A stretch of DNA of 64,000 nucleotides from Muscardinus avellanarius (GCA_963383645.1 OY726560.1:85361093-85425092); one strand, 5' to 3'; numbered from the stretch's first letter, positions 23,276 to 39,201 are shown. Numbers and translations: made by a program. The notes: a model not told the origin generated them from the sequence alone.

Positions 23276-23416
23276 TTATTTTTAATTTTGAAACCGAGTT
23301 TCACTAAGTTACTGAGGATTTTGCTAAGTTGCTGAGGCTGGCTTTGAACCTTTGAACCTGTGGTCTTCCTGTCTGGCCTCCCAAGTACCAGGATTACAGG
23401 CATGCACTATCATGCC
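23276..23416 (-). mobile_element. B1 half of a SINE
   Basis: GAAACCGAGTTTCACTAAGT, GCTGAGGCTGGCTTTGAACC, ending ATCATGCCCA; there is no ID half. Confidence 0.8.
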
Positions 23417-23650
23417 CAAAAGTTGTTAACTCTTAATAGTGCTTTACCAGTATGAATACTGATTTTGATAATCCAAAACAGATTTTACAAATCATTTAGA
23501 TTGGGCTTTATATATAATAATTAAGAGGGCCTGGCTAGTCCTCCTGAACCCTATCTACATATTAGTGTTACCTGTATGTACCTGGGCATACCTAGAGAGA
23601 TTGATTCTCTGGCCCTTGTTTGGGGTAGAACCTATATATTTACTTTTTTG

Positions 23651-23663
23651 GTGCGCGCGCGCA

Positions 23664-23749
<86 letters not shown>

Positions 23750-23772
23750 GTATATGTATATGTATATATATG
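23651..23772. repeat. (GC)n-(TG)n-(TA)n alternating purine-pyrimidine tract
   Basis: GTGCGCGCGCGCACAC, then about 17 GT units, then more than 60 bp of AT/ATGT. It is almost strictly alternating and abuts a SINE tail. Confidence 0.95.
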
Positions 23773-23932
23773 GAACTGAACCCAGGGACATTCTTTGAAC
23801 TTCATCCCCAGCCCTTTTTATTTTTTTTGTAATAGGGTCTCACTAGGTTGCTGAGGCTGGCCTTGAACCTGCAATTATTCTGTTTCAGCCTTCCAAATAG
23901 GGATTGCAAGCATGTGCCACCACCCCCTCCAC
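23773..23932 (-). mobile_element. B1-ID SINE, type A, shortened
   Basis: GGAACTGAACCCAGGGACAT, TTCATCCCCAGCCC, GTAATAGGGTCTCACTAGGT; the B1 end is worn. Confidence 0.8.
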
Positions 23933-23992
23933 ATTTATAGTTTTAATCAAATAAAATTTAATCTACATTTTAAATTTAATAAAAAATTCCAA

Positions 23993-24210
23993 GCCAGGCA
24001 TGGCGGCACAAGTTTGTAATCCCAGTACTTGGGAGGCTGAAACAGGAATGGATTGTGGGTTCTCAGCCACCCTCCGCTACTTAGTGAGGCATTCTGCAAA
24101 TTAGTGAGAACTTGTTTCAAAATAGAGAATAAAAAAAAAAAAAATAGGCTGGAGGTTTAGCTCAGAGGTAAAATACCCCTGGGTTCCATCCCCAGTACTG
24201 GGAAGAAAAA
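23993..24210 (+). mobile_element. B1-ID SINE, type A
   Basis: GCCAGGCATGGCGGCACAAG, CTACTTAGTGAGGCATTCTG, GGCTGGAGGTTTAGCTCAGA, CCCAGTACTGGG. Confidence 0.9.
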
Positions 24211-27934
<3,724 letters not shown>

Positions 27935-28694
27935 TAAGTATCCATACCTGTAGTTTTGGTTTGAAAACAGATACATATAATATGTTCGTTCTTGAACACC
28001 ATCAGCTTATTATTGGCCCTGACTTGCTTAGTTGAATGCAACAAAAATTAGCACACTATAAAATGAGATAAAAATTAGGAAAATTACTCTATGCTATTAT
28101 TTTTATTCCATATAATTCTGTAGTAAGTTATAAAATAAATAACATTAATTTTTTGCTGCTCTCACTTTACTAGTAATGTTCCATTTATTAATTGTCATAC
28201 TATCTTTTCTCAAAATGCTTATGATTACAGTATTTTTTTGGCACTGGCTTTAAAACTTTTGTATTGATTTAATAGTTCTGTCTTTTTATATTTGTATCAT
28301 GAGGGTTGTCCCTGTCAGCATACAAAGGGCTTTGTTTAAAATAATTCAATTACTTTGTAATACATGCAGGAGAAATTGTCATAGACACATTGATATATAC
28401 TGTGGTAGGATTATGTTTGAGAAATTTGTGTATAGAACCATTGTTGAACTTTCTTTTATAGAAGTAGTTCACAGAATTGCTCCTCAAGTTGGCAGAGAAA
28501 ATCCATTTGGCATGGGATCGTACTAAAAATCTGCCTGGATGATATTGTGGAACAAGGGTTCTTATGCTGAAGCCCTTGAGTTATGAAATGATGTAAAATT
28601 TGGAGGGCTTTCATATCTCTAATTTTTCTGAATAATGTCATTTTCAAAAACAGCTTTTGAAAGATAGGAGACACAAACTTAGAGCCTTGTCAGG

Positions 28695-28905
28695 TTTTTT
28701 TGTTTTTTGTTTTTTTTTTTTTGGTACTGGGGATTGAACCTGGAGACATTCTATCTTTGAGCTATACTCCTAGCCTGATTTTGTTTCTTATTTGGAAACA
28801 GTTTCTCTCACTACTTGCTGAGGCTGTCCTCAAACCTGCTATTCTCCTGACTCAGTCTCCTAAGCCTAAGGGATCATAGGCTTGTACCACCCACCATGCT
28901 CAGCT
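28695..28905 (-). mobile_element. B1-ID SINE, type A
   Basis: Poly-T, GGTACTGGGGATTGAACCTG, GCTATACTCCTAGCC, ending CACCATGCTCAGC. Confidence 0.85.
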
Positions 28906-28924
28906 CTTTGTCACGTTTTTTCTT

Positions 28925-29128
28925 TTTTCCAGAACTGGGGATTGAACCCAGAGGTATTCTACTTCCATACTATACCCCTAGCCCTATTTTTTATTCTTTA
29001 TTTGGAAACAGGGTCTCAATAAGTTGCACAGGGCCTCACAAGTTGCTGAGGCTGGCCACGAACCTTTGACCTTCCTGTCTGAGCCTCCCAAATACTGAGA
29101 TTACAAGTATGTACCACCATGCCTGGCT
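28925..29128 (-). mobile_element. B1-ID SINE, type A
   Basis: CCAGAACTGGGGATTGAACC, CTATACCCCTAGCCC, ending CACCATGCCTGGC. Confidence 0.9.
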
Positions 29129-31080
29129 TCCTTTTTCTTTTTTTAAGCAGTTTTAGTGTAGAAACTAGTATTTTCAGAGTTCTAGCTTTGCTTGTTGGGA
29201 GGGGTCTCACTCACCTTCAGTCCCTGGCCAGGACCCACAGTGTGAAACATGGGGGAGTCTGGACCAAAGCTGGAGCTTTGCTCTAGAGAGACCTGGTTTG
29301 CAGGACCAAGGGAGGAGCCAGAAGCTAGGCAAGGGGTATCTTCATTGCAAATCCCCTCCCCCCACACAGTGAAGACCCTGTGGTTGTCTCAAGGGACTGT
29401 CTTTTCTTCTCTTCCCTTTCTCTACCCATCTCCCTCGATCCTCTTGCACTTTTACTTGATTTCCCACTGCCCTTGTTGGTTTGGTTCATAATATATCCTC
29501 TGGGATGTGGTCTTTGAAATAGTTGAAGATCATAAAACTGATGTGTTGTAAAAAAAATTCTCAGTGTTTAGAGAGAAGGTGAGATTTTGGACATAAATTG
29601 CAACTGGGTTATATTAAATAGCTCTTCCTGCAAGCTTGGGAGAGTTGGCAAATGCTCAGGTTTTATTTTTTTCTATAAAAAACTCTAGATTTAATTAAGC
29701 CACTTGACTTTTGTGTGCTGATTTGTCAAAATTGTCTTTTATATATACTTGTCTTTATAAATAACATTAAATTCACATTTTCAATCATTTTTCAATTGCT
29801 TACTGTGTTGGTTCATATTTTATTCCCAAGAAAAATATATTTTGACAGGAAAATTTTAACCTGCTATTTCTTAAGAAATTGGGATTTAACTTTAATATCT
29901 ATGTCTTTATCATTTCTCTATCTTATGATTATTAGCATAGTAAGTACTTGAGATTTGTATAATTTTTATATAGTTATGAGAACTAGTATTTGTTTGATGT
30001 TGAATCTATATACATGTAAGGGCTTTTTAAAGAATACATTTGAACTTAGAAGATACAAACTATTAGTAAAAACATGTTAAATATTAGTTATTAACACATT
30101 TCACCTATTTATGAAGGACACAATTAAATTTTGAGTCATTAATCAGGCAGTATAGATTGAGAAACCTTGTATCACTGAAGAACATTGATTCGGGTTTACT
30201 GTTGAATGGGGATAGTTCTGGGAATCAGTAAGTTATATCATGATTTAATGTATTTCTATCTTAATATATGTGTTAACTCATAAAACAGCTAAGTTTGAAG
30301 ACTGTCTCAAAAAACTTTAAAAATTGTTTTCATGTAATTATAAGATGATCAGATTTCCTTGACTCACATTTCTTGAGTTTGATCTTGTTATACAGGATTA
30401 TTTCTAAAATGACTCTTAAAATGAAGTGATATTACTTATCTAAATGTGTCTTTGTAAATTTTAATGGTCTTCCTTACAATTACAATAATTAGACCTTATG
30501 ATATAGTTGCTTCTAAAGTATTAAACTTACTTTTGAAATATTTTTACATTAATGAACTAGTCTGAATAATACAGTTCAGGGAATTTTATTATCCTATTCT
30601 TATAAAAGTGTCTTGTATACAGAGTAAGGGGTACTACAAAAATGTTTCATTTTGCAAAACGCTGAGTGGTTGGAAGTACTCAAAGTTGATGGGTCATTCA
30701 GTAGGTTCTTTTTTGTTTGTTACTTTTATATAGTTTGTCTTTAATAACAAAAATTATAAGTATATGGTATTTTTCTTATCTTAGTGATTTTGTTTACAAA
30801 TTTTCTTGATGCTGGGGATAATATTTCCACTTATTTTCAATTTTTAATACATTTAAATACTGTGCAAGTGATCTTAAAATTCCCTTTTTAAGAAGTAATT
30901 AGTTGTATTTAGTTGTATATCGCCATTCAAATACATATTTTAATTAGAAATATATAAAGTAGCCAAGGAAAGTTTCTATTAATATATTCCTTAGTATCAG
31001 ATTATTATTTTTATGTTTAACATGGAGAGTATAAAAAGCTAAAACCTTCTACTTACTTAATCTTATTTTCTTGGTTTGGA

Positions 31081-31186
31081 TCTCTCTCTTTCTCTCTTCT
31101 TCCTTCTCCTCCTCCTCCTCCTCCTCCTCCTCCTCCTCCTCCTCCTCCTCCTCCTCCTCCTCCTCCTCTTCTTCTTCTTCTTTTCC

Positions 31187-31270
<84 letters not shown>

Positions 31271-31330
31271 CTCCTCTCTCCTCTCTCCTCTCTCCTCTCT
31301 CCTCTCTCTCCCTCTATCTCCTCTCTTTCG
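31081..31330. repeat. (TCC)n-(TC)n-(TCTCC)n homopyrimidine tract
   Basis: About 235 bp without a purine on the + strand: a CCT array, a TC array of about 70 bp and CTCTCTC CTCTCTC units. It ends at a SINE tail. Confidence 0.95.
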
Positions 31331-31507
31331 TGTACTGGGGATTGAACCAAGGGGGCATTTTGCCTCCAAGCTACATCCCATCCCTACTTTATTTTTTTTT
31401 GGAAACAGGGTCTCTCTAGGTTGATGAGAGTCTCACTGTTTGCTGAGACTGCCCTTGTAATCCCCTTGTAATATTGGAATTGCAAGTATGTTCCACCACA
31501 CTTGGCT
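31331..31507 (-). mobile_element. B1-ID SINE, type A
   Basis: GTACTGGGGATTGAACCAAG, TTTGGAAACAGGGTCTCTCT, ending CACCACACTTGGC. The middle is slightly shortened. Confidence 0.85.
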
Positions 31508-31910
31508 TATGGGTTCCTTTTTCAAAAGTATTCTCATTTCACATGATTTAAACTAAACATGCAATTATTGGAGATCAGAATGAGCGCTAATAAATAGATG
31601 AGGTGGGGATTTCATAAACTATCAGCATTAGCATATACAATGTAAGATAAACTTTTAAGAAATAGAAAGTATTTTTTTATTTTGTATATAAGCATGGTTA
31701 TTATTATCTTGAAAGTAGCATTTTTTTAGATAAAAGAATTCTTATAGTGTATGTACAATGTCTTAGTCGTTTATCAGCAAATTAAATAATTTGGAGTGGC
31801 TATTCTGATTTACTAAGAGATTGATGAATGGGGAGCTTTATGTATGATACTCTGATACCCGTGATATTCCCCAGTTTCCTAAAATTTTCTTAAAAGATGT
31901 ATCTGATTTC

Positions 31911-32158
31911 AGCCAGGCGTGGTGGTGCAAACTTGTAATCCTAGTGCTTGGGAGGCTGAGACAGGAGGATCGCACAGGTTCAAAGCCAGCCTCAGCTACT
32001 TAGTGAGGCTCTGAGCAAGTTAGTGAGACTCTGTTTCCAAATAAAGTATAAAATAGGTCTGGGAGTACAGCCTGGAGGTAGAAAAACCCCTGGGTTCCAC
32101 CCCCAGTACGACAAAAAAAAAAAAAAAAAAAAAAAAAACAAATAACAACAACAACTGA
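31911..32158 (+). mobile_element. B1-ID SINE, type A/B intermediate
   Basis: GCCAGGCGTGGTGGTGCAAA, GCCAGCCTCAGCTACTTAGT (type A middle) with GTTTCCAAATAAAG and TAGGTCTGGGAGTACAGCCT (type B-like right half) but GGGTTCCACCCCCAGTAC. Long A tail. Confidence 0.9.
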
Positions 32159-32171
32159 ATCGGATTTCAAG

Positions 32172-32351
32172 AGACTGGGAATTGAACCCAAGGGTACTCT
32201 ACTTCTGATCTATACCCTTAGCCCTATTTTATTTTTTTATTTTTGAAACAAGGTCTTGCTAGTTTGCTGATGTTGGCCTCAAACCTGTGATCCTCTAGTA
32301 TCATCCTCCCAAGAATACTTAGATTACAGGCATGTACCACCTCACCTAGCT
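32172..32351 (-). mobile_element. B1-ID SINE, type A, shortened
   Basis: GACTGGGAATTGAACCCAAG, CTATACCCTTAGCCC, ending CCTCACCTAGC. Confidence 0.8.
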
Positions 32352-32364
32352 AAAAGAGTCATGC

Positions 32365-32368
<4 letters not shown>

Positions 32369-32412
<44 letters not shown>
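32369..32412. repeat. (GT)n microsatellite
   Basis: About 22 GT units, followed after 40 bp by the ID half of a SINE. Confidence 0.95.
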
Positions 32413-32417
<5 letters not shown>

Positions 32418-32449
32418 GATATTTCTATATCTATCTATGTAGGTAGATA

Positions 32450-32546
32450 GATACAGGAGATTGAACCTGGAGACGTTTTACCTCTGAGCTACCCCCAGCT
32501 CTTTTTATTTTTTGTTTTGAAACAGGGTCTTGCTAGGTTGCTCAGA
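32450..32546 (-). mobile_element. ID half of a SINE
   Basis: ACAGGAGATTGAACCTGGAG, GCTACCCCCAGC, GAAACAGGGTCTTGCTAGGT; the B1 half is absent. Confidence 0.75.
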
Positions 32547-33367
32547 GTTTGTAAATAATCTGCTCCAGGTAAAGTTTAGAAGAAAATATCCAGTTAAAGG
32601 AGCCAGAAATGTGAACTTGTAACCTGCAAATTCTTTGTGATGGTAATTAGTAAAACATCTACTTATAGATTCATGTGTGTATTTAGTATATGCATGTGCA
32701 CATACTTGGCTTGGTTTCAGGGTGTTGTGTACTTGTAAGTCAATTGTTCAGTAGATACAGTATCTCCCCTCCTCCACACTATGATTTTGGAAATGCTGAA
32801 GGATCAGTAGCCCTGTGAGTGCTGTATCATTTGAATTATTGGGGATTTAAAGACCACAAGAAGAGAACACTATTGTTTTATATAGTTGTCCATGTAATTG
32901 AGTCATAATATGAGTAAGGAAAATAGTAAAAGCAATCTAAAGTTTTCTCCACAGTCCTGCAGAGGATTGGTGCTCACATTCCCTGGATGAGAGACCACAG
33001 GAATGGATAGAGAGCTTGTGTTTTCAGTCAACATGTTCTTTTCCTTAGTTCTAGTTTGGCTCCAACCATGTATAGTTGACTTATTCTAGTATTTCTTCTT
33101 AGTAGTAAACAGCTGACAGTGGATTATAGTCTAGCAATTTGGCCCAGTTATAAATTAAACACTTTCATTTCTTATCATGTATTGCTTTTGGATTAGAAGT
33201 AGGAAATGTCATTTCTGTGGGACATGCACTGTAGTGTCTATTAAGAAGCTCTTAATCATTAGTGGGGCTTGGACTTGTGTTTTCAGTAAGGGTGAGGAGG
33301 AGCATTTCTTTTATATGTTTTGAGAGATTTTAACTGAAGCATGACTATGTAGTCATGCTTATTTTAT

Positions 33368-33571
33368 TTTATTTTTATTTTTTGTGGTACTGGGAGTTAA
33401 ACCCAGAATTATTTTACCTTCAAGCTACACCCCCAATTTTATTTCTTATTTGGAAGTAGGGTCTCACTAGGTTGATAAGTTTCACTACTTGCTGAAGCTG
33501 TCCCTGAACCTATGATCCTCCTGTCTCAGCTTCCCAACTACTGGGATTACAGGAGTGTGCCACCATGCTCA
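33368..33571 (-). mobile_element. B1-ID SINE, type A
   Basis: GTGGTACTGGGAGTTAAACC, CTACACCCCCAATTTT, ending CACCATGCTCA. Confidence 0.85.
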
Positions 33572-34600
33572 ATTTCTAATTTTATTTTAAGTTATAAATT
33601 CATTTTCCACATGTAAGATTTGCTTTTGAAAAGTAAACATTTCTATGTTCTGTCAATTTTATCACTAGACAACTACATCTTTAAGAGAATTATGTCATAC
33701 TTGAAGTACTTTTGCCAGGAATGATTCATTTTACATTCAATATTCAATATTTCAGACTATGTCTCATATTTGTATGTATTCATATTACTGACTGTATAAA
33801 AGTAGTTTTTTAAAAATGATACAAGCCATGAACATCTTTTTAAATATGACAAACATCCAAATGTTGGGATAGGGAATCCTTAAAAATAGTCATCAGGGCA
33901 ATTAGTTATACATGTTAGCACCTATTAGAAATGACATTGAAAATATTTAATGGCTTCAAACACTTTTAAGAAGAGGAAATCCTTGTTGATACATGAAGGC
34001 TCACCTGTATATGATTTACCTGTCACTGTAAAATATTTAGATATTGGTTTTGATCCTATGGATTTCTCTAATAGTTTATTCAATGAAAAAACCACTGTAT
34101 TTACTCTCAATGCTTTACTTTGAATAATACTTGAATTATTTTGAGATGAGTTTGGTGCAGTTGGAAAGGAAAGCACTTGAAAAGGTAAAGTCTTTAAAAA
34201 TTCATTTCAATAGCTTAATTACTGACTGTAAGTGTATTTGGATGGTGTAAGGATGTAGAGATCAAGAGTATATTTCCTTTCACCCTCACCTCAGGAAAGG
34301 CGTGAAGTTTTCTGTCTTGTTTTAACAAAGTAGCCATAGTTCTTAAAACTCAAAATGTGTATTTTTACAAATGTTTTAAGAAAAAGAAGGTTTTGTGATT
34401 TGTTTGGCAGATTGTTTGCTATAAGTTGTGAGAACAAGGTAGTATTCTTTCTCTTGTCCTTGAAATTTCTTTATTCCATTGGAATAATTGTCTAAAATTT
34501 CAATGACAGTGTCCTGTGGCACCTGATAAACTGGGTGTACAAATTGTCAGCCCCGACTTCACAGTGTATTGAAGGGGAATGTTGTTTTTTCTACTCTCAG

Positions 34601-34792
34601 TCAGCTCCTAGACCTAGACTATCCGTCTAAGAGGGAAGCTACAGGGCAAGGCTAGGTCACCCTGATCTCCTAGCAGCTTATCAAAAGAATTGTATGGGCA
34701 AGTTGGCAAGGTCCCTGCTGTGAACGAAATCATCTGTCCGTCTCGAGATGAAGACATTCCGACATGCACCCATAAAGAAAACCACTGCTGAG
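34601..34792 (+). other. candidate cassette (poison) exon in PCMTD1 intron 3
   Basis: The sequence shows a polypyrimidine tract and acceptor (TTTTTTCTACTCTCAG, ending 34600), a 192-nt body and a consensus GAG|GTAAGT donor at 34793. The body and its edges keep several CpGs (for example around 34623, 34723, 34738, 34744 and 34760) in an otherwise CpG-poor intron, and no repeat is recognisable. Entering from the preceding exon (phase 2, AA carried over), the frame reads 18 codons, the first split, then meets TAG at 34653-34655. Inclusion would therefore truncate the protein before motif II and the SOCS-like tail, and should trigger nonsense-mediated decay. The length is a multiple of three. Alternatively it is a conserved regulatory element or an exon of a non-coding isoform. 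No transcript evidence is available here. Confidence 0.5.
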
Positions 34793-35354
34793 GTAAGTGA
34801 TTTGAATCCCGGTCTTACTCTGGCCAAGTGTTCTTATTCTAAACAAAGATAACTGTTTGCTCTATTCTCCCATAAATACTTTTCAGTGTATATTTTAGTA
34901 AGAATGAATAACTTTCCTTCTGAATAAGAGTCTAAAAAATTGTAATTGGCTATTCAAGTTTAGATCAATAAATGAAAATAAGCCTATAGCAAATGAACTT
35001 GTGATTATTACACATATTTCAGGACTATTGAATTTTTTCTGTATCTGGTTTATTTATACTTTAGGTAGTATAACTTAGGAATATGATTTATTTTTGGAAA
35101 AAATTTGCTTAGGAAATTTTGTAAAAATAATAAAGATGATAATTCTCATTTTACTTAAGACAACATTTTACTGGACTCTTACTTTAGGTGAAGACTAAGG
35201 AAAAATAATAGGAATCATTCCTTAATAAGTAATTATAACCATATGAGTTACTATTTTGGTAGACTTCTTACCATTTTTTCCCCTCAGGTTTCATTTAGTG
35301 TGCATTTGATATGAAAATATGGAATTTGGATTTCTTTTTTCACTTTTTTTTAAA

Positions 35355-35573
35355 CCAATATTTTTTGTTTTGTTTTGCTTTTTTGGTGGTACTAGTGATT
35401 GAACCCAGGGGTATTCTATCTTCAAGCTACACCCCTAGCCCTATTTTTTTTAATTTGAAACAGGGTCTCACTAAGTTGCTGAGGGCCTAAGTTGCTAAGG
35501 CTGGCCTCAAACCTGTGATCTTATCTCAGCCTCCCAAGTATTGGGGTTACAGATGTGTAGCACCTTTCCCAGT
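35355..35573 (-). mobile_element. B1-ID SINE, type A
   Basis: GGTGGTACTAGTGATTGAAC, GCTACACCCCTAGCCC, ending AGCACCTTTCCCAG. Confidence 0.85.
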
Positions 35574-35784
35574 TTAAGTTTGATTTATAAAATGTATCAA
35601 CATTTTGTGATAAACTGAGAACTCCCAGGTAGTTCATTGGTAATCTTCCAGATTATACAGAAGTTATATTTGTGGTTTATAATATCCTTTGCCTCTGCAG
35701 GATTGTAGAAACTTAAGTATAAGACATTAGTGTCAGGAAACAAAATTTTTATGATTCTTAACATTTATGATTCTCAAATATTTA

Positions 35785-35986
35785 AGTTTTTGTGTGTGTG
35801 TGTGTGGTACTGGGGTTCCTGGAAACCCTTCTACCTCCAGGATACTCTTCCCATACCCATTTTTACACTTTTTAAATTTTGAAACAGGGTCTTTTAAGCC
35901 AGCACGGCTGGCTTTGAACCTGTGTGATCTTCCTGTCTCCGCCTCCCAAGCATGGGGATTACAAGCGTGCGCCACCACCCCCGGCT
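35785..35986 (-). mobile_element. B1-ID SINE, type B, with (GT)n tail
   Basis: TTTTGTGTGTGTGTGTGTGG, GGGTTCCTGGAAACCCTTCT, CTTTTAAGCCAGCACGGCTGGC, ending CACCACCCCCGGC. Confidence 0.95.
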
Positions 35987-37850
35987 TAAGATTTTTTTAC
36001 CTAGCCAAAAATAGTAAATCATAACTATAAGTTTTTTTATTAGTAAAGTTAATCTCCGATCCATTTATAAGTTTTAAAAAATATATTAATAGCATGCAAT
36101 TTGAGAGGTTTTTTTTTTTTTAGTGTGAAAGTATTATGGATAAAAAAAAAGCCATAGTTATAATAAACCCCAAGTGGGGCACTATCTCAAGTAGACATTT
36201 ATCTTATACTACTAAATTGGTACTGTTACAGTTTTCTTGTAATATGTTTGGCTTATGGATTCTGTATCTTCTAGATGTTTGTAATGCCAACACTTCTTTA
36301 ACACATTCTTCAGTTTTTAAGATACTCATATCTAGAAATCTAATCCTTTTGGAATATTGTTTTACATTCAAGAAAAGTTTTGAGTGTGCTAGTAAAGGAA
36401 ATTAATAAGTTAAATAAATATGTAAAGACTGTGCATTTGTTAGTACATATTATAGAAAGTATGTACTATAGATTTGATTTTTCTCTGCACTGATTTTTGA
36501 TAATACTAGATTGAAGTAAGATAGTGTGAAATTCCTTAGTTTGAAGTAGATATACCTCAGAAGGGAAACCATTCAAGTTGTTTACTAGAATAGTAAGGGT
36601 AGTTTATTTGAGACCTTTAGGAAGGCAAAAAAATAAAAAACAAAAAACAAAAATTGTCATGACAAAAATTAACATGACAATTGATTTATTTATTAAAGAC
36701 AACAGTTTGTTTTTAACTTTTAGATTTTGCCATTTTTTGCTTGTTAGGGGTAAACGTATATTTACTGTAACATGAAGCTGCAGTTATTATAATAGCCAAT
36801 TTAGTAATGCATGAACTATTACATTATTACAGAGAGTACCATACACATGTACTTTTTATGTAGCTCTGTTTCTAGACAAACTTTCCTTCCAAACTTGAGA
36901 TTGTTGTGATTATCATATTTAACTTGTCAAATTTGGGTTCATGTTTATAGTTGATAGCAAGAAAAGTTAAGACATTTATTTTTCTTTTATGGTTTACTTA
37001 TTTAGTAATGTATATTGAGGACCATAACAGGTAATGGAGATACAATTAAATTCAGAATAAATATTCAAAGATATAACAGAAAAATGTTTGAGAGGAACAA
37101 GCTGTGTAAAGAAGAAAGTATTTGAAGTGCCTTTTTACCTGTAATAAGCAGAAGGGCAGTTGCTTAGTATTTTCCTTTTATGTGACTAATGGCACATAAA
37201 AACTTAAGTAAATTTTATACTTAGACCCCAGCTCACTTTTGATGAGTTGTATTTTAAAGTGTGGCTCTAGATTGTTCTGTCTTGTCTCTCAGATCACAGC
37301 TAGTGTTTCTCAGGGAACCTTTCTCTCATCTTTAGGTCTGTCAGTTTCCTTTTATATTCATTCTTAAGGAATCCTGTTTCTTCTGTTTAAAGTGTTTATT
37401 GTTGTTTTGAATTATAAGCACTAATTGACTGGAGGAACTGTGCAATTACTACTCTTAGGTAACTTGACCAGTGATTTTATTTCTGAAATGTTTTTATTGG
37501 TGGGTTACAATTACACACAACTCTGGATTTATTGCTTCATGTTTGTATGTGCCCACAACATACCTTTGCAGTCAGAACACAGACTTTGTTTCAAAGTCTG
37601 TCCTAGTGTCTGAGATCAAGTGTAGTGTACAGAGTGTAGATTCAGAAGAGTCATTTTATTTTAAAGTGAAGCACTAAATTCTTTTTAGTTTATTTTGCTG
37701 TGATGAAATTATATATAAGATCACTAATCTCAAAAGAGGTTTTAATTGTAATTTGTTTATCTGTAAGTGTGTTTTCCTTGGTATTAGTTCAGTAAACTAC
37801 CCTGTATTTTAACTAGTAAAAAGCTTTTAAAATTGTAAATATAACAGACT

Positions 37851-38045
37851 TTTTTTTTTTGGTGGTATTGGGGATGGAACCCTTCTACCTCTGGGCTACA
37901 CTCCCAGACCTATTTTTTTATTTTATTTTTTTTAAATTTGGAAACAGGGTCTCTTAAACCAGCAAGGGTGGCTTTGAACCTGCGCGATCTTCCTGTCTCC
38001 ACCTCCCAAGTGTGGGGATTACAAGCGTGCGCCACCATGCCTGGG
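37851..38045 (-). mobile_element. B1-ID SINE, type B
   Basis: GGTGGTATTGGGGATGGAAC, CCTTCTACCTCTGGGCTACA, TTAAACCAGCAAGGGTGGC, ending CACCATGCCTGG. TAACAGA(C/T)T flanks both ends. Confidence 0.9.
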
Positions 38046-38383
38046 TGATTTAACAGATTTAATGAAAAAGTTTAATAATTTAAAATATTTTGATTTATTT
38101 AAATTCCATGCTCACATACATCCTGAAAACTATTAAGACTGATATCAAATTAAATAACTGATATCAAATTAAATAATTTAAAATGTTTTTATAAAGGTGA
38201 AGATTTTTACATAGAAGTTATTGAAAATAACTTTAAAAAACCAGTTGTTACCACAAATTTGATGAAGTGAGTTATCCTCATAAAAAATTAGAACAAGTAA
38301 TTCTGTTAGGCTGCAGCATAGTATGTTCAAGTTGGGGTAGGGCTGGGAAATGAGTCTGAAGGGTACTTTGTAGAATCATTGCC

Positions 38384-38795
38384 ATAGTCTATTTGTATTA
38401 TGATAGTAGAATACCTGAGGCTGGTTACTTTAGAAGGCAGAGAGGTTTGTTTTGGCTCACAGTTTTGGAGTCTGCAAGTCCAGGCTCTCAAAGCAGCATC
38501 TGGAGGGACCTTGTGGTGCGTCGTGATAATGGCATTGCATGGTGGGCTTGTTGGAGAGAGGTGAGCACCACGCTTGGAAGAGGCCTCAATTTCTAACAAC
38601 TAATCTGGGCCTTTGAGACCTTACAGACCTCCATAAGAGGGTCACGAGTCCCTTCTGAGGGTGGTTTTTCCACAGTCTAATTGCCTCCTATCTCCTAATC
38701 TCACCACCTTTCAACATTGCCAGACTAGGGATCAGGCTTCCAGGGCTAAGGCCATTTCAGGATATACTCACACCGCAATCAAACCATAGCAATCA
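38384..38795 (+). mobile_element. old retroelement fragment (L1 3'-end-like or LTR), family not certain
   Basis: AGAATACCTGAGGCTGGTTA...GGTTTGTTTTGGCTCACAG...ending TCAAACCATAGC follows a pattern common to mammalian retroelement 3' ends. A related copy may lie at 55210-55560. I cannot assign the family by eye. Confidence 0.45.
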
Positions 38796-39044
38796 TAAAG
38801 ACTGCACATGACATGCCTGTTAGTTTGGACTTACTCTATACAATAGGGAGCAAAATATTAGAAGACAGACTTGGAAAATGTGAGCAGCTACAGGAAAAGA
38901 AAAATGGGACTTGGACTGGTTTAGTTTGAGGGTGTGCAGATGAGAGTATAGCGGCTCCAGTCTTTGCCTCTCTCCATTCTTCCCTCACCCTTCTCCATCA
39001 GGAAGTTAGGAATTAAGGACAGAGCATAATTCTGACAAATTCCT

Positions 39045-39047
<3 letters not shown>

Positions 39048-39090
<43 letters not shown>
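39048..39090. repeat. (TA)n microsatellite
   Basis: About 21 uninterrupted TA units. Confidence 0.95.
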
Positions 39091-39093
<3 letters not shown>

Positions 39094-39201
39094 CAAAGTA
39101 TCTATATTTTAGTGAATTTTAATGAAAACTCACTAGTATAATAAGTCCACTATTGTTATTGTAGGAGAGGATTTGTTTTACAAAGTAAAAATGATTGTGA
39201 T

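Noticed and set aside
31049..31381. Open frames of 89-117 codons on both strands
   Set aside because: They are low-complexity Ser/Leu or Arg/Glu runs encoded by the TCC/TC microsatellite.
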